DNA of 64,000 bases from Eunapius fragilis (lineage: Eukaryota > Porifera > Demospongiae > Spongillida > Spongillidae), in assembly GCA_963681505.1 (NCBI GenBank), contig OY811986.1, positions 253,501-317,500 on the forward strand, in the 5' to 3' direction. Shown here piece after piece: positions 1-11,900 of the stretch. The notes beneath the pieces were generated by a model. It was not told the origin of the DNA. It did not search any database and saw only the letters and a program-made list of their open reading frames with translations. A program made the translations under genes and the position numbers. Every line of letters starts with the position of its first letter. Within the stretch, counting starts at the first letter, position 1.

Positions 1-3000
1 AGCTCTGCTGGCAGGTTATGAAAGAGGTCAAAGAACAGCTGTAAGGTGGTGTTGTCCAGGAACAGAGCCCGCCAAGTGGTGGGAATCTGGACTGTAGCTA
101 GGTCATCAGCTGACTCATCAGTGGTGGTACCAATGAAGTCAAAGGAGAGGCACGTACACGTCAGCTTTAGAAGCCAGTTGATCAGGGTGTGCTGTGGGGA
201 GGGAGGACAGATGATTAGGGTGTGGTGTGGGGAGGGAGGGAGGGCAGATGATTAGGTGTGGTGTGGGGGAGGGAGGGAGGGCAGATGATTAGAGTTGGTG
301 TGGGGAGGCAGGGAAGATGATTAGGGTGTGGTGTGGGAGGGAGAGTTTATATCACCTTGGTAACACACATAGAATGACTACCCCAATTGGTAAATATATA
401 TGCACAGCGGTGACACACACACACACACACACAGACACACACACACACACACACACACACCACTGACTCCCATTTTAGGTGGGCTCTAAATGGATTCTCC
501 CCCACATGACCAAAACACTACATCAATAGAAATATGGTGACACTATAAAAGCTGGGTCACAAGCAAATTAAAGGTCATCCTCACAAATTAAAGGGACACA
601 AATTAAAGGGACATCCTCACAAATTAAAGGGTCATCCTCACAAATTAAAGGAACATCCTCACAAATTAAAGAGACATCACAAATTAAAGGTCATCCTCAC
701 AAATTAAAGGGACACAAATTAAAGGGAAATTAAAGGGTCATCCTCACAAATTAAAGGGTCAACCCCACTAATTAAAGGCCATCCACTAATTAAAAAGGTC
801 ACCATCACTAAATAAAAGGGTCATACTCGCTAATTAAAGGGTCATCCTCACCTGGGTTTCATCCTGCACATTGATCTGCTGGAGGAGTGTGCATGACAGA
901 GTGAAGATACTGAAGAGAGTCTCATCTCTGAAAGACGAGGCAATCTTCCGATGTTTGGTGAGGGACCTAAGGGACTCAGTCTGGTTCATCTCCATCACCA
1001 GCTGATGGAGGATCTGCACCCCTATCACACAGTGCTCAACTGCACCCTGCAAAGTGGACAGCGTAGCTATGGCAACAATATAATCAACAAAGCTCAGAAC
1101 ATTATATTGGGAAAGCTGTGGAGTGGGTGAAAGAAATCTAAAATGATATGCCCCTCCCCCCTGATTATTAATTAAAAGTTATAATTGCAGAAAATAAACA
1201 TGTACATATGGCTTCGGCCCCAAGACCTGGTGCTGACACACAACTAACCCTCAGAAATGTTCCAACTTCATCAAGGATATTTCTGAACACATAGTCTTTC
1301 TTGTCCATGTCAAACCAGCCATGTTTGGTGATCCTAGCAACCAACTGTAAGGAGAAGGGAGAGACTATGTGGGCGTGTGCACCCACCTGCCACACCCACC
1401 TGGACCATGGCCTGGATTACATAAGGAAGCATGTGCAGCCGGCTGCCCAAATACTGCAGCACGTAATTCCCTGCAGAAAGCGCAATTCCCAGTAAGTGTC
1501 CAAAATCGACAGGGCACATGGGTTAAAATGGTCGGACATGAAAAGGATTACAATTGTGCAAAAGCAAGACACAAGGTTTCCTTCCCAGCTTGCATACGAG
1601 TTTGTATCTATTGCTCTAAAACATCTCCCTAATCATATCCGTCTTAAATATGGGCTACCTAGGCCACAAGTTCTTTGAGAAATGTAAGTGGTACATGCCA
1701 TGTTCTTATACCCCCGTTGCCTAGGGCAACCCCTTATCATGTCACAAAGGGCCCATCTTTAGGAATGATAAGTGTTCACTGTATCAAAAAAAAAAGCTGT
1801 CGAAATGTTTAGTATTCTACAGTGGACAATACTGTGTGCCACATGGACCTTAAAGCATGCAAGTCGGATGACCCATCAATGAACATACGGCACACACATC
1901 ACTACCAGCCTCAGTTTGCCAATTGTGTCTTGCCCATCTTTCATATACTTCATCCAAAGCAGATGTATCTAATTTCATGTTGTTCCCCTGCCAACCATCA
2001 CCTCCCCCATGTCCCATCACCTCCCCCATGTCCCATCACCTCCCCCATGTCCCATCACCTCCCCATGTCCCATCACCTCCCTCATGTCCCATCACCTCCC
2101 CCATGTCCCATCACCTCCCCCATGTCCCATCACCTCCCCCATGTCCCATCACCTCCCCCATGTCCCATCACCTCCCCCATGTCCCATCACCTCCCCCATG
2201 TCCCATCACCTCCCCCATGTCCCATCACCTCCCCCATGTCCCATCACCTCCCTCATGTCCCATCACCTCCCCCATGTCCCATCACCTCCCCCATGTCCCA
2301 TCACCTCCCCCATGTCCCATCACCTCCCCCATGTCCCATCACCTCCCCCATGTCCCATCACCTCCCCCATGTCCCATCACCTCCCTCATGTCCCATCACC
2401 TCCCCCATGTCCATCACCTCCCCCATGTCCCATCACCTCCCCCATGTCCCATCACCTCCCCCATGTCCCATCACCTCCCCCATGTCCCATCACCTCCCCC
2501 ATGTCCCATCACCTCCCCCATGTCCCATCACCTCCCCCATGTCCCATCACCTCCCCCATGTCCCATCACCTCCCTCATGTCCCATCACCTCCCCCATGTC
2601 CCATCACCTCCCCCATGTCCCATCCCCTCCCTCATGTCCCATCACCTCCCCCATGTCCCATCACCTCCCCCATGTCCCATCACCTCCCCCATGTCCCATC
2701 ACCTCCCCCATGTCCCATCACCTCCCCCATGTCCCATCACCTCCCTCATGTCCCATCACCTCCCTCATGTCCCATCACCTCCCCCATGTCCCATCACCTC
2801 CCCCATGTCCCATCACCTCCCCCCTGTCCCATCCCCTCCCCCATGTCCCATCACCTCCCCCATGTCCCATCACCTCCCCCATGTCCCATCCCCTCCCCCA
2901 TGTCCCATCACCCCTACACCTCCACCCTTTTCCTCCACACACTGAATTCATACTTAGCTGCAGACGATCTTGTATTGGCAGCTCAGGTGTAACCCTGGTA

Positions 3001-3712
3001 ACCAGCTTGGTGAGTGTGGTAGTAGCCAACAGAAGAGCATAAGGGCTCTGTGAGAGGAGAGAGACAGTGGGTATAAGGGCTCCATGAGAGGAGAGAGACA
3101 GTGGGTATAAGGGCTCTCTGAGAGGAGAGAGACAGTGGGAGCCAGTAATCTTGGTAGAAACATGAATGATGTTTGCATACCGCCTATACTGTACACAAGG
3201 CGCGTTGTAAAATACAATTACATGGGGTTTTTTTTGGGATGGAGAGTTTGGAGTACCTCCTCGTCCCCCTTCACAGCTTACCTCCGAGCGCTCTAACACG
3301 TATTGACATTGTGTTAGTGACTCCGCTGAATCCGTGAAGCCAACTAAGGCCTTCTCGGCTTGCGCACGGGCATTGGGGTCTGTGGCCTCGTACAACTGTT
3401 GACAAAGGATCTCCAGCTGCACCAACTGAGAGCATTTCGGAAGGGAAGAAGTGAGGTATGAATGGAAGCGTACGCCATTGTAACAGAATAATGCTCCAGA
3501 ATATACTCCTAAAGAAAATGCAGGTATATAGCACACCTATATATGGTCCACTAGGGAAAAAAAAATCCGCAAAAACCCTCTTAATACATAAAACAGCTGC
3601 ATAGTACTCGATCTAATAGAACCACGGCTTCTAATTTTATACCGCGGTTACCCACGTGTGCTAATTGTACGCACTGACAGCACAGCTAAGTAAAAAGTAC
3701 CTGACTTTCCAT
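1..3712 (-). CDS. XPO7: Exportin-7 (RanBP16), 5' part of gene, continues beyond left edge
   Basis: Seven exons read on the minus strand: 3701-3712, 3282-3425, 2954-3047, 1400-1470, 1249-1344, 852-1046 and 1-191 (cut by the window edge). Splice phases agree at every junction and give about 267 residues. The first exon encodes only MESQ, followed by [16 protein letters not shown], which aligns with the start of animal exportin-7. Further matches are [46 protein letters not shown] and [19 protein letters not shown]. Exportin-7 is a karyopherin-beta family receptor that carries cargo through nuclear pores with RanGTP; this part covers the importin-beta N-terminal domain and the following HEAT repeats. 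The introns are packed with simple repeats and minisatellites. The gene diverges from NUP58 across a 275-bp gap. Identity is from recalled family sequence, not a database search. Confidence 0.93.
411..460. repeat. (CA)n microsatellite in XPO7 intron
   Basis: About 50 bases of nearly pure CA dinucleotides lie in the intron between the last two XPO7 exons seen here. Confidence 0.9.
567..848. repeat. A/T-rich minisatellite in XPO7 intron
   Basis: Irregular copies of a ~20-bp unit containing caaattaaagg and tcatcctca are repeated about a dozen times. The same XPO7 intron also holds the CA tract. Confidence 0.85.
1996..2910. repeat. 19-bp minisatellite, ~48 copies, in XPO7 intron
   Basis: The unit atgtcccatcacctccccc is repeated head to tail with few changes. 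It creates long open frames in all three plus frames (19 is not a multiple of 3), which are artefacts. It fills most of the intron between exons 1400-1470 and 2954-3047. Confidence 0.95.
3041..3142 (-). repeat. Triplicated 34-bp unit carrying the XPO7 3' splice site
   Basis: Three head-to-tail copies of a 34-bp unit include the polypyrimidine tract, acceptor and first exon bases of the exon at 2954-3047. Only the copy nearest the exon has an intact ctcacag; the other two read ctcatgg and ctcagag. Confidence 0.8.
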
Positions 3713-3987
3713 TACACCGGTATCAGTTGCGTGAGGGGGGTTAATCCCATGTACAGCAGGGCAGCACAGGAGCAACCGTCCTTTTCGCTTCTCTCGTGTT
3801 TAAATTTTTTACCGGCTCCCCGTCCTGTGTAAACACGGTAACTTAGAGTTGCGGTAACGAAGGCATGGCCGCCCTCTTCCCCAGTCCACTCCTTGGGACC
3901 AGCCCCATAATAACCCCTTGGATATCGCTACAATTTTTTAAATAGTGCTGCTTATTTTAACAAGCACTCCACAATTATCGCACGCAG
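3713..3987. promoter_or_regulatory. Probable bidirectional promoter between XPO7 and NUP58
   Basis: Only 275 bp separate the two divergent start codons, so both 5' UTRs and core promoters must lie here or inside first introns. No clear TATA box is seen. The shared control of an exportin and a pore channel protein is an inference from the layout. Confidence 0.6.
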
Positions 3988-6900
3988 ATGGATGACGGTG
4001 ATGGCTCAGGTAACTAAGGTCTTAGAAGAATTGATACGTTTTATTATGTCAGTGTTTACAAGCGTGCGAGTTCTGGGCCAGCAGCTGGTTGGGGCCTATA
4101 CTGGTCTTGTGCACGTGCCCACTTTAGTTTGCATTGGGGGGGGGCATAAAAGACTGGCCTGCTTTCTTGCCCCTACCAGTACTAGTGCTCATATGGCACC
4201 AGTGGTGTGCGTATGGCACCGATGGTGCTCATATGGCACCAATGGTGTGCACGTAGCACCATGTGGTATGCATGTGTGCTCTGTTTTCTGTTTGTTTGTT
4301 TTTTTTTAAATCAGTGTTACATAATTGAGTTATTATAAACTGCTGTTGAATGTTTATGAATTATTATTCCAGGGAACAGAAATATTAAATGTGTATGATG
4401 TTGCAAACTTCCTGCAATTGTATCCACTGTTGTATCAGTGTAGCAGGGAACCACCATGTCCTTAGTGACATAAAGAACCCTTCATGGTCCCCCATGTCCT
4501 TAGTGACATAAAGAACCCTTCATAGTCCCCCATGTCCTTATTGACATAAAGAACCCTTCATGGTCCCCCATGTCCTTAGTGACATAAAGAACCCTTCATG
4601 GTCCCCCATGTCCTTATTGACATAAAGAACCCTTCATGGTCCCCCATGTCCTTAGTGACATAAAGAACCCTTCATGGTCCCCCATGTCCTTAGTGACATA
4701 AAGAACCCTTCATGGTCCCCCATGTCCTTAGTGACATAAAGAACCCTTCATGGTCCCCCATGTCCTTAGTGACATAAAGAACCCTTCATGGTCCCCCATG
4801 TCCTTGGATAACTAGGAGTTTAGCTTTCCCTCCTGTTACTATGGATTCCATGGTGGCAGAACCAAATTAAACACATGAACTGTCTGTCGTTCTGAGCAGG
4901 TGGCCCTGCCTCGCTCCTGGGACAGCCCCCTGCTTATATACCACAGCCCTCTGTCTCTGCTGGTGGAGTGACCATGGCAACAGGCACCACAAGTAAGAAT
5001 ATTTTTGTAGCAAATCACTTCATAACCTTGTACTTAGGACCAGGTGGGCTCCAATTGGGACAAGGTCTTCAACAGGGGCTCCAATTGGGACAAGGTCTTC
5101 AGCAGGGACAAGGTCTTCAACAGGGACAGGGGCTCCAATTGGGACAAGGTCTTCAGCAGGGACAAGGTCTTCAACAGGGACAAGGGCTCCAATTGGGACA
5201 AGGTCTTCAACAAGGACAGGGGCTCCAATTGGGACAAGGTCTTCAGCAGGGACAAGGTCTTCAACAGGGACAGGGGCTCCAATTGGGACAAGGTCTTCAG
5301 CAGGGACAAGGTCTTCAACAGGGACAGGGGCTCCAATTGGGACAAGGTCTTCAACAGGGACAGGGGCTCCAATTGGGACAAGGTCTTCAGCAGGGACAAG
5401 GTCTTCAACAGGGACAGGGGCTCCAATTGGGACAAGGTCTTCAGCAGGGACAAGGTCTTCAACAGGGACAGGGGCTCCAATTGGGACAAGGTCTTCAGCA
5501 GGGACAAGGTCTTCAACAGGGACAAGGGCTCCAATTGGGACAAGGTCTTCAACAAGGACAGGGGCTCCAACAGGGACATGGGCTCCAATTAGGGCAAGGG
5601 CAAGCCAGTTCTGCTGTGACTGCTAATACAGTCATCCTTCCCAGCAGTAGCACAGCTGCTGGGCTCTCTGGACTGCCTGGAGCCCAGGGATCACAAGCCA
5701 CCACTGTAACCATGCCAACTGCTAGCATTGGGGCAACCTCTGGCCAGCCTGAACCCGCCAACATAGCTGTGACCTTAGCCACCTCGCAGCCAGGAGCAAG
5801 GGGATTGGGTGGAATTGACCAATCATCTGTGACTGGTGGTAAGCTGATCGATGTGGGGTGTAGGTATAATATTGTGTTACCACTTCTCTAGCATCGAGCA
5901 CTACAAACATGTAAGTACTCCATCCATCATATGTTATGTGTGTGTAGTGTGTGCATGTATGTGTGTATTGTGTGCATGTGTATGTGTGTAGTGTGTATAT
6001 GTGTGTGATGTATGTGTTTGTGCAGTGTCAAGTCTGTCTACGATGAGGCTTTGGCTGATGTACTGCAGCAGCTGGTCAGTGACTTTGCTAAGTTCATGAA
6101 ACAGCAGAGAGATGTGGGTGATGAGATAAATCACCATAACGACGGCACCATAAAGAGGGTCAGACAAGAGATAGACACACATTGTCAGGTGAGTTGCCCT
6201 GTGATGTGCAGTGATAGTCATGTGATGTGCAGTGATAGTCATGTGATGTGCAGTGATAGTCATGTGATGTGCAGTGATAGTCATGTGATGTGCAGTGATA
6301 GTCATGTGATGTGTAGTGGTAGTCATGTGATGTGCAGTGGTAGTCATGTGATGTACAGTGATAGTCATGTGATGTGCAGTGATAGTCATGTGATGTGCAG
6401 TGATAGTCATGTGATGTGCAGTGATAGTGTGATAGTCATGTGATGTGCAGTGATAGTCATGTGATGTGCAGTGGTAGTCATGTGATGTACAGTGATAGTC
6501 ATGTGATGTGCAGTGATAGTCATGTGATGTGCAGTGATAGTCATGTGATGTGCAGTGATAGTCATGTGATGTGCAGTGATAGTCATGTGATGTGCAGTGA
6601 TAGTCATGTGATGTGCAGTGATAGTCATGTGATGTGCAGTGATAGTCATGTGATGTGCAGTGATAGTGTGATAGTCATGTGATGTGCAGTGATAGTCATG
6701 TGATGTGCAGTGATAGTCATGTGATGTGCAGTGATAGTCATGTGATGTGCAGTGATAGTCATGTGATGTGCAGTGATAGTCATGTGATGTGCAGTGGTAG
6801 TCATGTGATGTGCAGTGATAGTCATGTGATGTGCAGTGATAGTCACAAGTTTGAGTCAGATACAAAAATGTACTCCTTTCCATGACACTCCACACATACC

Positions 6901-8895
6901 CCACTCCACACTCCCTTTATCCTACCACACACACTCCACCCTCTACCCTGTACCACTGGCTAGAACCTAGCAGCTGTGTCGGCTAAGATACAAGATGAGG
7001 CTCAAATGATAGGCTTCCTTAAGCAGCAAACCAGCGAGGTATGAACCTATTGACGGGTTCCCAGACCAGTGTACTGATGGGTTCCCAGACCAGTGTACTG
7101 ATGGGTTCCCAGACCAGTGTAGTACTTGATGAGTTCCCAGACCAGTGTACTGATGAGTTCCCAGACCAGTGTACTGATGGGTTCCCAGACCAGTGTAGTA
7201 CTTGATGAGTTCCCAGACCAGTGTACTGATGGGTTCCCAGACCAGTGTATTTTTGAGCTCTCTAATTTTTGTCCCAGGAACTAAAGAACTCAGAAGTGGC
7301 TCAGCGTACAAGAGACATGCCCTCCAGCCTTCAGTATGGCAACAGTGCTCCTGACGAGTACGAGAGGGAGGAGGGGTCTATGAGAGAGGGAGGGAGGAGG
7401 GGTCTATGAGGGAGGGAGGGAGGAGGGGTCTATGAGAGAGGGAGGGAGGAGGGGTCTATGAGGGAGGGAAGGAGGGTCTATTTAAAGGTCTTGAATGACC
7501 TAATGTGGTGATCACAGGTACTTCAGAAGGATGGTTGCCACATTTGAAGAGAAGGTTCAACTGTTCAGCAGCCAAATTGATGAGTTACAAAGCCATCTAA
7601 CTGTTGGGGGCAGCCCCTCACCACAAAGTCAGGCATTCCAACACACCTGGCCAGATGATGTGAAATCCATTCTCTCCTTCCATAGACTTGATCAGCATTC
7701 TTCAACTGCAGTACAAACCTTTCCTTGTGTTGGCCGCCCAGTTACAGACCCTGCATGAACATGTGCAGGTGAAAGGAAAATATCACATGATTTACCTCAT
7801 TGATCACACACACATACACACTCTCACTCTCACACACACACACTTGCACACACACACTCACATTCTTTGCTGCATTTTATATACACCCAGTTGCTTCGTG
7901 AACAGTATCTGACGTACAGGTATGTGTTCCTACAAGACACTACTGATGTCTTTGAAGAGAGAAGGAAGCGTGCCAAGCTAGGTACAATATGGATGCCTCC
8001 CTTGTGCCCCCCCCCTCCCTTGTGCTCCCTCCCTTGTGCCCCCCCCCCTCCCTTGTGCCTCTCCCTCCCTTGTGCCCCCCCCCTCCCTCCCTTGTGCCCT
8101 CCCTCCCTTGTGCCCCCTCCCTTGTGCCCCCCCCCTCCCTCCCTTGTGCCCCCCCCATCCCTTGTGCCCCCCCTCCCTTGTACCCTCCCTCCCTTGTGCC
8201 CTCTTTCTCCTCTTATCTGTCTCCTTGGTTGTGCAGAAAGCTCCCAGCAGGTGAAGAAGGGTCCACCTCCCTTCTCCTCAGTTATGGGTCAGGCCACTGC
8301 TGCACTTGCAGCGGCAACCTCACAAGGTGGGTGTGGTCTGTGGGTGTGGTCTGTGTATAGGCACCATGTGTGTGTACAGTGCTGGTGTTTGTTATACTGT
8401 GGCATCCAACTGTGGCATCCAAGTTACAGAGTAAGCTACAAAGACGCATGTGTGAGTGTGTGTGTGAGTGTGTGTGTGTGTGTGTGTGTGTTGATAAAGA
8501 CTGTAGATGCTTTGTAGGTGATCAGCGTACCTGGAGAGGATGGCTGCACATGGCATTTGTCTTCACCTTATCTTGCATTGCTCCCATAGACTCCACACAA
8601 GACAGAATTGGTGGAAACCCTGGAAGTTTTCAGCTCAGCAGTTTGACAAATTTCCCTGTCAACCCTGGACAGAATATGCTGGGAGGTTTTGGAGGAACCC
8701 AGCCATCCCTTGGGGGAATTGGAGGTACTCACAGTGCATTCAAAGTGTTGCATTGTTATGACTGACTTTATAGCAGGAGGAGGAGGAGGTGGTGGAATGA
8801 CATTGAACCTCAACAACCCGCTAGGAGGAGCTGCTGTCGGGCAGATGGGAGCATTTAATCTTCAGAAACCGCCACCCGGAAAGCGAAAGCACTAA
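3988..8895 (+). CDS. NUP58: Nucleoporin p58/p45 (NUPL1), complete 13-exon gene
   Basis: Exons: 3988-4009, 4900-4992, 5044-5838, 5892-5910 (19 nt), 6026-6188, 6964-7038, 7278-7357, 7518-7627, 7686-7768, 7891-7981, 8237-8326, 8590-8724 and 8774-8895. All phases agree, giving 625 residues. The start MDDGDGSGG was chosen because only this frame leaves the first exon in phase 1, as exon 2 requires. The central coiled-coil part matches NUP58: NLAAVSAKIQDEAQ, YFRRMVATFEEKVQLF, VLAAQLQTLHEHVQ, LLREQYLTYRYVFLQD, VFEERRKRAK; the C-terminus is LQKPPPGKRKH. NUP58 forms the central pore channel complex with NUP62 and NUP54. The N-terminal region, usually rich in FG repeats, is here a long array of GLQ/GQ repeats (exon 3). 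The splice after residues SPQ uses a gtcagg donor, chosen by alignment. Confidence 0.93.
4454..4805. repeat. 38-bp minisatellite, ~9 copies, in NUP58 intron 1
   Basis: Nearly identical copies contain ccatgtccttagtgacat followed by aaagaacccttcatggtc. Differences are single bases, which suggests recent expansion. Confidence 0.9.
5044..5590 (+). repeat. Coding minisatellite: GLQ/GQ repeats of NUP58 exon 3
   Basis: DNA units ggacaaggtcttcaacag and ggctccaattgggacaag alternate in multiples of three bases, so the frame is kept. The product is a long low-complexity run of GLQLGQ and GLQQGQ motifs. All three plus frames stay open because of the repeat, but only the GLQ frame splices in phase with the rest of NUP58. 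Confidence 0.9.
6193..6845. repeat. 21-bp minisatellite, ~31 copies, in NUP58 intron 5
   Basis: The unit catgtgatgtgcagtgatag plus one base is repeated, with two short partial copies near 6425 and 6665 that divide it into three blocks. It begins a few bases after the exon 5 donor. Confidence 0.9.
7052..7250. repeat. 24-bp minisatellite in NUP58 intron 6
   Basis: Eight or so copies of gggttcccagaccagtgta with a variable spacer (ctgat or gtacttgat) fill most of the intron. Confidence 0.85.
7358..7485. repeat. Purine-rich repeat in NUP58 intron 7
   Basis: Copies of gaggggtctatgagagaggg occupy most of this short intron. Confidence 0.8.
7990..8205. repeat. Pyrimidine-rich repeat in NUP58 intron 10
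   Basis: Irregular copies of tcccttgtgcccccccc fill this intron ahead of the acceptor at 8236. The long C runs may be length-variable. Confidence 0.85.
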
Positions 8896-8990
8896 TATTT
8901 TTAAATTATTATTTCTGCATACTATATAGTCACGCCTCTAGTGTGCTAGTAAACTACGTTTCGCGGTTCACTTGTTACGCAACCTCGATG
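8896..8990 (+). promoter_or_regulatory. 95-bp gap between NUP58 stop and ARMH3 start
   Basis: The NUP58 stop codon and the ARMH3 start are separated by 95 bp, which must hold the NUP58 3' end and the ARMH3 5' UTR, unless these transcripts overlap. No AATAAA is visible in it; the region after the stop is A/T rich. Confidence 0.5.
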
Positions 8991-11900
8991 ATGGCTGGCA
9001 TAGAGAACAAAAGACAACTGAAGGAGAAACTAGTAACATATTACGAACAGCTGTTCGAGGCAAGTATAATACGTGAGAAGAGCTTTGCATTCCAATTAAT
9101 GACCTCGGATGGCTATTGAAACAGAACGACGAAGCAACCAAGAAACCGCATTTCTGGGAGGAGTTTTTTCTCCTCAGGGTAAGCTTCGTGTTTTTAACGC
9201 TGATAGGTCACACGCGCGCAAATGCAGCCCATTCGTTTAAACACTGGGCCAATGTGATAGCTCGCCAGGGGGCATATGGTCACGGGCGGCCATCATCGGC
9301 GTGCCAGCTGGGTGTAGCATTATGGTGGGGGTATGTAGTAACCATATAATCTGAGCGCGTATACTTTTATTTTTGTAAATTTTTTTTTGGTACAGGCCAA
9401 CGTGGAGTATCTCGCGCAACATATAAACTCCCTCTCTCATGAAAAACTTGTTGGTATCAAGGTACACTGCCGCTTCCTGTTGTTGACATAGGATGTGTGC
9501 ACCTATAAGGCTCACTCCCTCCTCCCTCACTCCCTCCTCCCTTCCCTGCACACACACATGTCCATGCATGAGCACATGACCTTCAAATGTGAGCGGTCTT
9601 AATATGTTCCTCTCTCCTCCTCTCTCCTCCTTTCTCACTGAACCTCTCCAACACACCGATATTTGACCACACACACACACATGTTGTGAGCAGAAACCAC
9701 TTAACCTTCTCTTCGTTCACTGTGTGCACTGTGTACAAGTAGATGATAATGTCATTAGGGATATCAATGCTCTGCAGGTGGGTGTGGCTGTTGTGGGTGT
9801 GGCCTGAACCAGATCCCTATCCTTTCCTAGACACTGTGTGCACTGTTCAAAGCTATCTTCCAGAAGGGAATGGCTGACCAAGGGTTTGATGCCATTGACA
9901 TCATTGTGGGCTTTGATGCAGCTGAATGTCAGATGAGGGTGAGAATCATCCTGTTACCTTTGGTGTTATCATCATGTTACCTTTGGTGTTATCCTGTTAC
10001 CTTTGGTGTTATCATCCTGTCCGCACACACAGAACCTTGTCGAGAGCGTGAACAAGTTCTTAACACAGGACTACCCTGGTACATTATATGTTACCTAGGC
10101 AACCATGGTACATGTGTTAGACTACCCTGGTACATGTGTTAGACTACCCTGGTACATGTGTTAGACTACCCTGGTACATGTTGTGTTAGACTACCCTGGT
10201 ACATGTGTTAGACTACCCTGGTACATGTGTTAGACTACCCGGGTCATTCTATGGCAGATCACCCGATGGACATGCTATTTTTCCACCACACCCCCTCAGA
10301 TTTGAATTATAGTTTGCACACCTATTTAGTATATTAGGGAAAGTACGGTCACCAATTATCACATCTGTGTCTTTATCAAATCTGGAGAATCTTGATTATT
10401 AATTATTCCATTCTTTTTTTACCCTTTCATCTTTAAAATTCATATCCCTTGAGCCATTTGTCACAGAGTACAGTGCAAGGTATCATTGAGAAGCCAAAAC
10501 CATGGCAAATTATACTATTGAGTTATTTTAATTATTTCATGAAGTTTATTAACCATTAAATTATAACACAAAGTTTGGCAGCTCATGGCTATGAAGGGAC
10601 AAGCTTTTATTAAAATGTTTTATTTTTCCAGTAAAGCCCTATCATCATAGAGTATAAAATGTTATAAATTGGACTGGCTAATCTTATTTACAAAAAACTA
10701 TAAATGTTTAAAGTACAAGCATTTCGTTTTGTATGCACCTTGGTGAGATGCTACATATGGCTTCATCCTTTATATGGTGCATTATCAAAACAAATGGGTA
10801 ATGTTTCAAATTTGATTTCCCAGCCAAAAATAATCAGTTAACATAAAGGTCTTAACATAAAGGCAAATGTCAGGTCTACATAAAAAAGGTACAAGCTGTT
10901 TGAGCCTTTGTCAATTATCCATGTGAAATAGTGTATCCTCTGGAACTGGTCAAGCTAGGTGGGTCAATGGTGCAAAGAATGTCACTTTCCTCAATCCAGC
11001 ATGTATCATCACTTTCAGGGAAAACAAATTTGTTCATACCACCGCTGGGGTGCATGAACCTGATTAGTAAATCTCCAAACTCTTCGGAGATATCATTGAC
11101 TGTACCATACCACACTTTTTTATCGTACATACATGCTACATAGTTGCCTTTGACTACATCAGAGATGTCAATTTGCAACGCCTCCACAATGCTGACTACT
11201 CTGGCCCTTGGTCCTGAGGAAACTTCATGCACTGCCAAAGTAGTTGTGGAGAGTGGAACATATCTATGATACTTCTTGAGTACCCTTGAGAGTGTGGCTT
11301 ACGATGCACCATTCAAAAAGCAATGTAGACTACTGCCACCAACTAACTAATCACAATATAACTACTCAGGATATAAGCTGTGTATAATGATCACTTCATA
11401 TCAGAAAGAACACTCACACAAGAATCCCCCCCCTTAAATAGCTGTATTTTAAAAGGTGCAGCAACAGGTCAGGTTCACGAATAGGGTTGTAACCTCACTT
11501 CATTGCATCCATTCAGTGTAGGGACAAACCAAAGCATGAACCTAATTCATGGTCTCATGTAAGGCTTCACCCTTTATTGTGTTTACATTACAACCACAGC
11601 ATTTCATTGCTGCCATGGAGTGCTCTATGTCAATAACCTTTGTCATTTGAAATACTCAATAACCAAATAATTAGCCACTCCTATTTTGATTTTAAATAAC
11701 TCTATGATGATACAACCTTGTGATGTATTTATCTCTTACACTGCGAGTTTTTGTCCCTTTTTACAGGGATGCGCCCCAAAAATAGAAATTCATGTTCTGG
11801 TTAATTAACCTCCCAAATTATTATTTCAAGTATGTGTTCAGATTGTTTGATGCTTCAACTTCTCAAATATACCTTGCATTAAATTATGTGACTAATCATT

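Noticed and set aside
1822..3042. Long plus-strand open frames rich in proline, serine and histidine
   Set aside because: They are translations of the 19-bp minisatellite in three frames and lie within an XPO7 intron on the other strand.
3841..3900. ATGGCC on the plus strand as a possible NUP58 start
   Set aside because: It gives no donor in the phase needed by exon 2, whereas ATG at 3988 fits exactly.
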